Assembly (NCBI GenBank): GCA_030588275.1
Contig: JAUUYJ010000196.1
Coordinates: 1 to 5,166 of the forward strand
From: Candidatus Zixiibacteriota bacterium
Lineage (GTDB): Bacteria; Zixibacteria; MSB-5A5; GN15; JAAZOE01
Direction of reading: 5' to 3'
DNA: 5,166 nucleotides
Each line of letters starts with the position of its first letter. The first letter of the stretch is position 1. This document shows, piece by piece, positions 1 through 4,869 of this stretch. A program made the position numbers and the translations under genes. The notes below the pieces were generated by a model, which saw only the letters and a list, made by a program, of their open reading frames with translations, did not search any database and had not been told where the DNA came from.

Positions 1-48
1 AAAGCAGGCAACCTGACTCAAACCAAGAAGATGGTCCTGATGAAGTAG
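1..48 (+). other. possible 3' end of an upstream gene, frame uncertain
   Basis: One frame is open from base 1 to a TAG at 46-48 and would give the last 15 residues of a protein ending in Met-Lys. Its codons (CTG, ACC, GGC, AAC, AAG) resemble those of the large regulator gene downstream, and the stop lies 26 bp before a strong hairpin terminator. A second frame stays open to a TAG at 129-131, but it would have to read through the hairpin. The third frame stops at 14-16. The piece is too short to identify any product, and even the existence of the gene is inferred mainly from the terminator. Confidence 0.3.
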
Positions 49-74
49 TTTTTGACCTCAAAATAGCTGGATCA

Positions 75-108
75 AACAAAGCCGGAGATCACTCTCCGGC
101 TTTGTTGT
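75..108 (+). terminator. rho-independent terminator hairpin of the upstream gene
   Basis: A perfect 14-bp stem pairs 75-88 with 93-106 around the four-base loop TCAC. The stem core is GCCGGAGA/TCTCCGGC, extended by A/T-rich pairs. The descending arm ends in TTTGTTGTT, an interrupted T-tract, so it can act as a terminator on the + strand. The ascending arm is A-rich, so some activity on the - strand is possible too. It separates whatever lies to the left from the operon starting at 408. Confidence 0.75.
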
Positions 109-244
109 TACTAATATTTCCTGCTGAGTAGTCATACCGGGTCGCATTTGGTGATTTCAACGTCATACCAATGAGAATGTTATGGGAATGCGGTAAGTTT
201 GCAATATTTTGTCTGGTTATATAATAATTGCCCGCATTTCCTGC

Positions 245-260
245 GGCGCAGAATCTGCGA
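245..260 (+). repeat. dyad element copy 1, GG-C-GCAGAATCTGCGA
   Basis: This copy contains the 13-bp interrupted palindrome CGCAGA-A-TCTGCG (247-259). A further CTGCG half-site lies at 241-245, so the order is CTGCG, CGCAGA, TCTGCG. The second copy at 311-326 matches over 16 bases with one difference. The element also has the GG-N10-GC spacing (245-246 and 257-258) that is the core of sigma-54 promoters, although the flanking bases fit that consensus poorly. It is best read as a protein-binding operator or upstream activating site. Confidence 0.5.
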
Positions 261-275
261 AATAGGAGATTTAAC

Positions 276-304
276 TTGACAATGTTATTGATAAATCGTA
301 GTTT
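276..304 (+). promoter_or_regulatory. possible sigma-70 promoter
   Basis: A perfect -35 hexamer TTGACA (276-281) is followed after 17 bp by TAGTTT (299-304), a weak -10 with three of six consensus bases. The surroundings are A/T-rich. It lies between the two dyad copies and would give a leader of roughly 95 bases ahead of the gene at 408. Because the -10 is poor, this is only a candidate. Confidence 0.35.
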
Positions 305-310
305 ATGGCA

Positions 311-326
311 GGAGCAGAATCTGCGA
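311..326 (+). repeat. dyad element copy 2, GG-A-GCAGAATCTGCGA
   Basis: This is the second copy of the element at 245-260, identical at 15 of 16 positions, with its start 66 bp downstream. It contains the 11-bp palindrome GCAGA-A-TCTGC (314-324). GG at 311-312 and GC at 323-324 again have ten bases between them. It lies just downstream of the possible sigma-70 promoter at 276-304, where a repressor could block transcription, or upstream of the degenerate sigma-54-like site at 349-364, where an activator could bind. Confidence 0.5.
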
Positions 327-394
327 GTTTTTTTACTTACCAATGCTCCTTCACGATCTTTGCAAATTTATCATTTAGATTTAATATAGCATCA

Positions 395-400
395 GGAGGT
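395..400 (+). promoter_or_regulatory. strong ribosome binding site of the small exported-protein gene
   Basis: AGGAGG followed by T lies 7 bases before the ATG at 408. This is a near-perfect Shine-Dalgarno sequence at good spacing. It fixes the start of the 110-residue reading frame and supports its being a real gene despite its size. Confidence 0.8.
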
Positions 401-407
401 AAGTACC

Positions 408-740
408 ATGCGGCTATCATTTATAGTCAAATTTTTGGTCCTGGCCATCTTTGCCTTGACCAGTTTCTCTTTGTCGCCCATAACCGCCGGTGAGCATCCC
501 TGGGATGAAAACCAATTAGGTGGCGGTGAATCAGACACCACGATTATTTCTAATGGTGAAATTGATCCGGGCAATGACAACCCCGAAGATCCGGACAATC
601 CCGGTTACGATCTGTTTGGCACACCACTGTTTTGGATTCAGATCATAATTGACCCTCCAACTGGAGATGTTAGCGGGACTGCCCCGTCAACCAATATCTC
701 TGGTTCTGATTACGATCTTGATGGAGCGGCGATTAACTAA
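408..740 (+). CDS. small exported acidic protein, unknown function
   Basis: The product has 110 residues. Residues 1-27 form a classical signal peptide: Arg2 and Lys8, a hydrophobic core (about 9-22), and a probable signal peptidase I site after the Ala27 of PITA. There is no lipobox Cys. The mature part of about 83 residues contains 17 Asp/Glu, no Lys, no Arg and no Cys. It has a Gly-rich stretch (LGGGES) and an Asn/Asp/Pro-rich segment (GNDNPEDPDNPGYD, about residues 56-69), followed by a short hydrophobic patch (FWIQIII, about 76-82). The composition suggests a secreted, possibly disordered or cation-binding protein, but I recognise no family. A strong ribosome binding site precedes it. 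The next gene begins 33 bp after its stop with no terminator between, so the two are probably co-transcribed. The export signal and the operon are seen or strongly inferred. The role, such as a signalling ligand or surface protein, is unknown. Confidence 0.75.
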   Translation: MRLSFIVKFLVLAIFALTSFSLSPITAGEHPWDENQLGGGESDTTIISNGEIDPGNDNPEDPDNPGYDLFGTPLFWIQIIIDPPTGDVSGTAPSTNISGSDYDLDGAAIN

Positions 741-773
741 AGGTTGCTAACTTCGAAAAAAGAGAAACCTGAA

Positions 774-3707
774 ATGAGTAATACCTCACAACAAGCGTTA
801 CAGCTTGACTCTCGGCTTCTGGACATCGAAGCGATGTACAAGGGTGGGGAGGTTCGACCAGCACTGGCCGCTTTAGAGCGACTGGAGCGGGAGGACTTCA
901 ACCCTGAAGGGATTAACCGAGGGTTGTACAGGCTCCTATGCGCCCAAAGGAGAATAATTGAGAACCGCAATCAAGAAACTCTCGATTATTGCCAGCAGGC
1001 GATGGATGAGATCGGTACGACGAGCCTCAACTATAGAATCGGGCGATTGCAACATCTGCAATATCGAGCCTATTCTGCCTTAGGTGATCTAAAGGCGGCC
1101 GATCTGGCCGCACGCGATTCCCTCGCCTCATATCGACGCGTCAAAGATGATGCTGGCATCGCCGATGCCTATAATGCTTTAGGTAAAATCTATTTCAATT
1201 GGTCTGATTATGCTATGGCGGCCGAGTATGTCAACGAGGCGCTCGGATATGTTGGAGATGATGTCGCGACAAAAGCCCAACTTCTCGGTAACCTTGGCCG
1301 GATCTACCTCCTGACCGGTGAAATGGATGAAGCTGAGAAGAATTTGTCCGAGGCACTTGAAGTCGGACGCAAACTGGATCGCCCCCTGTCGATGGCTCGC
1401 AACCATCTTTCTCTCGGATATCTCCATATGCGTCGCCGCCATCTCTTTCAAGCAGAGGCGGAACTGGATAAGGCCCGCAATCTTATCCTGGAAAACGATT
1501 ACAAACGTGAATATGTGATTTACCTTGAATACTCAGGTGAATTATCTCTGGAAAAGCAGGATTTTGTGTCGGCCAAAAATCATCTTAAACTGGCGGCAGA
1601 AAAAGGGCGGGAGCTGGCCCCCGAATCGACTTTGCTAAGCCAAATTCTAAGACGGCAAGCGGTCACCGAAATGGAGTTGGGGCATCATGAAGAATCGATG
1701 CGGCTGGCTCAGAAGGCTCTTGACCTTTCTCACAAGCTGGGGGAAAAGGCCGAAATCGGAATGTCCCACCGGATCATCTCTGCTGTCTTTATGGCCCGAA
1801 ACGAAATGGCCGACGCCCGTCGGCACGGTTTGGAAGGGATCGAAATTCTGCGGGAAATCGGTGACAGTTACGAACTGGGTCGCTCGATTATCGCCTACGG
1901 TGCGTTGCCTCCAGCCGGAATGAACCTGACCGACCGCAAGACTTACCCCTTGTTGCAGGAATCTGAAAAGATATTCACTCTGCTGGGGGATGAGTTCTAT
2001 CTAGCCAAGTGTCATTTTGAAATGGGTCGGTTCTGTCATCGGATTGGCAAAAATGGTGATGCCCTCGAACATCTCAAGCAGGCGGTCAAAGGGTATCGGG
2101 CAATTTCTGACAACGAAGGAGTGAACCGAGTAAACGAATTCTTGAAATCTCTGTCACTTAGTGCGGTTGATCGTGCCTTATCTGATGAGAACGAATACAA
2201 AATTTTTGGAAATCTCGTCTCCGATTCAGAATATGAAAATCTAAAAAGCGGACCGGTTGACCGCATTCTCGATCTGCTTTACCACAAGACCGGTTCCGAT
2301 CGAGCCTTAATTATCAATCTGGCTCAGGGTGAACGGCCTGATATCTCCGCTTCGTTTAATATTGATGAATCCGATTTGGAACTGGTCGCCAGGAATTTTG
2401 GTGATCTGATTGACGATGAAATGATCGAGGCCAAGCCGGTTCTGATTCTCGACTGTGCCAACGAAGCCGACTTTTCATCTCTGGTTCCGACCGATAATAC
2501 CGAGTTGGCCAGCCTTCTGATTCTGCCATTGGTTCTTGGCTCCGAAACGGTCGGTTATATTTATCTTGATCGTTTGGCCGATCCGACCAACAAAGGGATC
2601 AACCCGTTTACCCAAAAAGAGATTAACTTTGCCGTTGGGTTTGCCGATCTGGTCGCCTTCAAGACGGCTGACTATCAAAAAGAAAAACTGCTCGAAGATA
2701 ATGTCCGGCTCAAAGCCCAACTTCTCGAAGAGTGTGTTTTTCCTAACATCATCACTCAATCACGGCCATTTATGGAGATGCTGGCGCGGGTTCGTCAGGT
2801 GTCGAATTCAAATATGGCAATCTCGATCTCCGGCGAAACCGGTTCGGGAAAAGACCTCTTGGCCAAGGCGATTCATTACAACTCCAACCGACGGGACAAA
2901 CGGCTTATCACCGTCAACTGTGCTGCACTGCCGGAATCACTTCTGGAATCGGAGCTGTTTGGTTATAAACGGGGTGCTTTCACCGGAGCCGACCGGGACA
3001 AACCGGGTCTGTTTGAAGAGGCGGATGGCGGGACTTTCTTCCTCGACGAAATAGCCGATATGCCTCTGCCGCTTCAAGCCAAGATTCTGCGCCTTTTGGA
3101 AAACCAGGAAATTACCCGGCTTGGTGACACCAAACCGCGTCATGTTGACGTTCGGGTTGTTTCGGCCACCAACAAAGATATCAAAACTGAAATGGAAGAG
3201 AAACGTTTCCGCTCCGACCTGTACTATCGTCTCTGCGCGCTCCATTTCACCATCCCACCGCTGATAGATCGACGTGAGGATATCCCGTTGTTGGTTGATC
3301 ATTTCCTCGAAGGTGGTGCCTGTCAAATGTCGCCCGATACGATGAAATATCTGATCGACTACGATTGGCCCGGCAATGTTCGCGAACTTGAGAACGAAGT
3401 CAAGAAGTTGGTCTTGTTGGCCAACAACGAAGGGATCATTAATCCCTCGTTGGTCTCGGCTCGTATTCTGGGTGAGGATCAGGCTGATGTTTCGGCCAGC
3501 CCGGACGAGACCGCTTTCTTTTCCAAAGATGGTTTCTCACTTTACGAATACATGGCCAGTTTCGAGAAACGCTTTATAATCAAGGCGCTCAAGGAGCAGA
3601 ATGGAGTCAAAAAGCGAGCGGCCGATTCTCTGAACATTCCGGAATCGACTTTGCGTCTAAAACTGAAGCAGTACGATATTGATCCAAAACGACTCGATAT
3701 CAATTAA
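774..3707 (+). CDS. TPR-GAF sigma-54-dependent transcriptional activator
   Basis: This 977-residue cytoplasmic one-component activator should drive ATP-dependent opening of RNA polymerase-sigma-54 promoters. In order it has about eight TPR-like helical repeats (roughly 10-470; clear units begin near 128, 167, 205, 246 and 289), a GAF-like domain (about 490-630), a short coiled-coil linker (about 630-652), the AAA+ domain (about 660-890) and a Fis-type helix-turn-helix (about 943-967). Walker A is GETGSGKD (687-694). The sigma-54-contacting loop GAFTGA (734-739) is intact. Walker B is FFLDE (755-759). FRSDLYYRL (812-820) carries the candidate arginine fingers, and WPGNVREL (865-872) is sensor II. 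There is no receiver domain, so it is not an ordinary response regulator. The TPR and GAF parts are the likely input. I chose ATG 774, with GAGA-type bases about 9 nt upstream. A TTG at 744 would add ten residues but directly abuts AAAGG, which leaves no spacer. It is probably co-transcribed with the exported-protein gene at 408. Family assignment is firm, but ligand and target promoters are not known. Confidence 0.95.
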   Translation: MSNTSQQALQLDSRLLDIEAMYKGGEVRPALAALERLEREDFNPEGINRGLYRLLCAQRRIIENRNQETLDYCQQAMDEIGTTSLNYRIGRLQHLQYRAYSALGDLKAADLAARDSLASYRRVKDDAGIADAYNALGKIYFNWSDYAMAAEYVNEALGYVGDDVATKAQLLGNLGRIYLLTGEMDEAEKNLSEALEVGRKLDRPLSMARNHLSLGYLHMRRRHLFQAEAELDKARNLILENDYKREYVIYLEYSGELSLEKQDFVSAKNHLKLAAEKGRELAPESTLLSQILRRQAVTEMELGHHEESMRLAQKALDLSHKLGEKAEIGMSHRIISAVFMARNEMADARRHGLEGIEILREIGDSYELGRSIIAYGALPPAGMNLTDRKTYPLLQESEKIFTLLGDEFYLAKCHFEMGRFCHRIGKNGDALEHLKQAVKGYRAISDNEGVNRVNEFLKSLSLSAVDRALSDENEYKIFGNLVSDSEYENLKSGPVDRILDLLYHKTGSDRALIINLAQGERPDISASFNIDESDLELVARNFGDLIDDEMIEAKPVLILDCANEADFSSLVPTDNTELASLLILPLVLGSETVGYIYLDRLADPTNKGINPFTQKEINFAVGFADLVAFKTADYQKEKLLEDNVRLKAQLLEECVFPNIITQSRPFMEMLARVRQVSNSNMAISISGETGSGKDLLAKAIHYNSNRRDKRLITVNCAALPESLLESELFGYKRGAFTGADRDKPGLFEEADGGTFFLDEIADMPLPLQAKILRLLENQEITRLGDTKPRHVDVRVVSATNKDIKTEMEEKRFRSDLYYRLCALHFTIPPLIDRREDIPLLVDHFLEGGACQMSPDTMKYLIDYDWPGNVRELENEVKKLVLLANNEGIINPSLVSARILGEDQADVSASPDETAFFSKDGFSLYEYMASFEKRFIIKALKEQNGVKKRAADSLNIPESTLRLKLKQYDIDPKRLDIN

Positions 3708-3738
3708 GTAAAGACTTACCTTAGTTCCCCTCTTTATG

Positions 3739-3770
3739 AAACCCCGCATCATTATGGTGCGGGGTTTTTT
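3739..3770 (+). terminator. rho-independent terminator of the operon
   Basis: AAACCCCGCATC (3739-3750) pairs with GGTGCGGGGTTT (3756-3767) around the loop ATTAT. This gives a 12-bp stem with one T-G wobble, followed by a run of T to 3770. It starts 31 bp after the stop of the sigma-54 activator gene and has the textbook form of an intrinsic terminator on the + strand. Confidence 0.92.
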
Positions 3771-3792
3771 AGTGAATCGGCGTAGCGGCGGC

Positions 3793-3810
3793 ATCACATA
3801 CTCTTGTGAT
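3793..3810. repeat. short inverted repeat ATCACA/TGTGAT
   Basis: ATCACA (3793-3798) and TGTGAT (3805-3810) form a 6-bp stem with a six-base loop. It directly precedes the dispersed repeat and may be its left boundary or an unrelated small hairpin. No function can be assigned. Confidence 0.3.
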
Positions 3811-3935
3811 TCTCTGTCATTGCGAGGAGTGAAGCCCTATGGGGCGAAATGACGCGGCAATCTCAATATGTATAAACCTCAACAAGATAGAGATTGCCAC
3901 GGCGGGTGGCGGGTGGCCCACCCTTTAGGGTGGGG
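3811..3935. repeat. non-coding dispersed repeat of the GTCATTGCGAGGAG type
   Basis: The stretch contains TGTCATTGCGAGGAG, then GGCAATCTC (3856-3864) and its inverted copy GAGATTGCC (3890-3898). From memory, this is a widespread class of intergenic repeats in many bacterial genomes, with the pattern GTCATTGCGAG...GCAATCTC. Internal pairing is extensive: GTCATT (3816-3821) pairs with AATGAC (3848-3853), and GCCC (3834-3837) with GGGC (3842-3845). The right part has a tandem GGCGGGT heptamer (3901-3914) and the hairpin CCCACCCT/AGGGTGGG (3917-3934). It has no coding frame of note. Exact ends, copy number and any target duplication cannot be judged from one copy. Confidence 0.6.
3917..3934. repeat. 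GC-rich hairpin at the right end of the dispersed repeat
   Basis: CCCACCCT (3917-3924) pairs perfectly with AGGGTGGG (3927-3934). In practice this gives a 7-bp stem with the four-base loop TTTA. No T-tract follows, so it is not an ordinary intrinsic terminator. CCACCC (3918-3923) could instead pair with GGGTGG at 3904-3909, giving a competing fold. Confidence 0.55.
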
Positions 3936-3967
3936 AAAGGGGTAATACACTACTCAATCAAATAACC

Positions 3968-4005
3968 TTGTCCAAATCAGATAAACTATTTATTATAATG
4001 GACAA
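3968..4005 (+). promoter_or_regulatory. possible promoter framed by an inverted repeat
   Basis: TTGTCC (3968-3973) is a four-of-six -35, followed after 17 bp by TATTAT (3991-3996). An overlapping consensus TATAAT (3994-3999) is spaced 20 bp. The stretch is strongly A/T-rich. TTGTCCA (3968-3974) and TGGACAA (3999-4005) form a 7-bp inverted repeat that covers the -35 and overlaps the end of the -10, as an operator might. It would drive the exported-protein gene downstream with a leader of about 60 to 80 bases. Confidence 0.4.
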
Positions 4006-4087
4006 TATGCTATATTTATGCGTCATATATGTAAGAATCAACAGTAGGAGAGGGTAGGGTAGGGGAACGAAGTTTATCGCAAAACTA

Positions 4088-4837
4088 TTGACGATGCTAT
4101 TGGTGTCAGTCTTTTTGTCTGGATTACCAACAATCTGTCCAGCTGGCAGAGTGGCCACCGTGAGACCATTCAATTTTTCTATCGAACCGGTAGGTTCTCT
4201 GATAGCAGGTGAATCGAATACAATGCGAATAGATTATCATTTGAAGCCACAATTTGAGGATATGGGTAGCGATAGCGGACGGTACATTGTAAAACTTTTT
4301 AATCCGAGAGATTTCAAAAAGGCATTGAGCGACACGACATATACCGTTAGCTACAATTACGACTATTCCTCTTCGTACTGTTATTCTTATTCCGGCACAT
4401 TTGAAATAACCTTTCCGGAGGCTGAGACGACTTATCTGGATATCTTGGTGCATTGTGGTCATGTATCGCAAGGTGATGGTTGGTATGTTATCCCAGCAGG
4501 TGATACGATGCAATTTTTACACGCTTTCATCATGCCCCCATTACCGGAAGATCAATTAAGAAACGCGCCTCTTTTCAACTATCTCAACCGCGATACCTTG
4601 ACGCAGGAAAATCTTCAAACAGAATACAAAATAATAATAAATCTTTCTGATTCGTTACATATGGAGTCTGCCTTTGATGTTTTGGGGTATTATCCGAAAT
4701 CTTTCACCTTCGAGCGAAAAAGAGGGGACTATATTATTACGACAACTGCAGAGAATATTCTAAAATTCGTTGACCTGGGTTTCGATTGCAAATATTACCT
4801 TCCGCTTAGATACAACTGGTGGATAGAAAGGCAGTAA
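4088..4837 (+). CDS. exported protein of unknown function, start uncertain
   Basis: From the TTG at 4088 the product has 249 residues; an ATG lies at 4094. The N-terminus MLLVSVFLSGLPTICPAG is a hydrophobic signal-peptide core, but from either start it lacks the usual basic residues, and no Shine-Dalgarno sequence is well placed. The frame is open upstream to a TAG at 4055-4057 and encodes KFIAKLL just before. An ACG at 4067 lies 7 nt after AGGG and would complete a normal signal peptide. The mature part looks rich in beta-strand. A Tyr/Ser-rich patch with seven Tyr in 18 residues lies at 4340-4393, and there are Cys residues but no catalytic motif I recognise. Arg is mostly AGA, unlike the regulator upstream, which hints at a different history. 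It converges on the permease gene 32 bp away. Export is likely, but the function is unknown. Confidence 0.65.
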   Translation: MTMLLVSVFLSGLPTICPAGRVATVRPFNFSIEPVGSLIAGESNTMRIDYHLKPQFEDMGSDSGRYIVKLFNPRDFKKALSDTTYTVSYNYDYSSSYCYSYSGTFEITFPEAETTYLDILVHCGHVSQGDGWYVIPAGDTMQFLHAFIMPPLPEDQLRNAPLFNYLNRDTLTQENLQTEYKIIINLSDSLHMESAFDVLGYYPKSFTFERKRGDYIITTTAENILKFVDLGFDCKYYLPLRYNWWIERQ

Positions 4838-4869
4838 AAACAGTATGCCGGATGAATAACAGCAACCGA

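Larger units (their letters stand above)
107..407 (+). promoter_or_regulatory. gene-free upstream regulatory region of the 408-3707 operon
   Basis: This 300-bp stretch has no convincing coding sequence on either strand. It holds the direct repeat GTCATACC at 131-138 and 162-169 (31 bp apart), a TATAAT at 220-225 without a well-spaced -35, two copies of a dyad element at 245-260 and 311-326, a TTGACA at 276-281, a TTTGCA at 359-364, and the ribosome binding site AGGAGGT just before 408. The density of such elements suggests that the operon is regulated at transcription. Confidence 0.5.

Noticed and set aside
199..225. TTGCAA with consensus TATAAT as a promoter
   Set aside because: The spacing is only 15 bp and it would give a very long leader; the TATAAT lies in generally A/T-rich sequence.
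89..343. 84-codon open frame on the - strand in the upstream regulatory region
   Set aside because: It starts at TTG with a purine-rich AAGGAG only 2 nt away, has an atypical Arg/Asn/Cys-rich composition, contains the duplicated dyad as coding sequence and runs into the terminator hairpin.
617..632. TGGCACACCACTGTTT as a sigma-54 promoter ahead of the regulator gene
   Set aside because: The -24 half fits, but TT replaces the required GC at -12, and the site lies inside the small exported-protein gene.
744..773. TTG start at 744 for the sigma-54 activator
   Set aside because: AAAGG lies directly against the TTG with no spacer, and the extra ten residues (LTSKKEKPE-like) add no domain; ATG 774 is better, though 744 is not excluded.
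2536..3054. 172-codon frame on the + strand inside the AAA+ region
   Set aside because: It is a frame-shifted shadow of the regulator, whose own frame carries all expected motifs without interruption.
3771..4066. CRISPR array or tRNA in the repeat-rich intergenic region
   Set aside because: The repeats are not regularly spaced units with unique spacers, and no cloverleaf with a T-loop GGTTCRA motif is visible.
4124..4513. 129-codon frame on the - strand opposite the exported-protein gene
   Set aside because: It is a shadow frame with no ribosome binding site I can see and an unlikely Cys/His/Arg-scattered composition; the + strand frame has a signal peptide.
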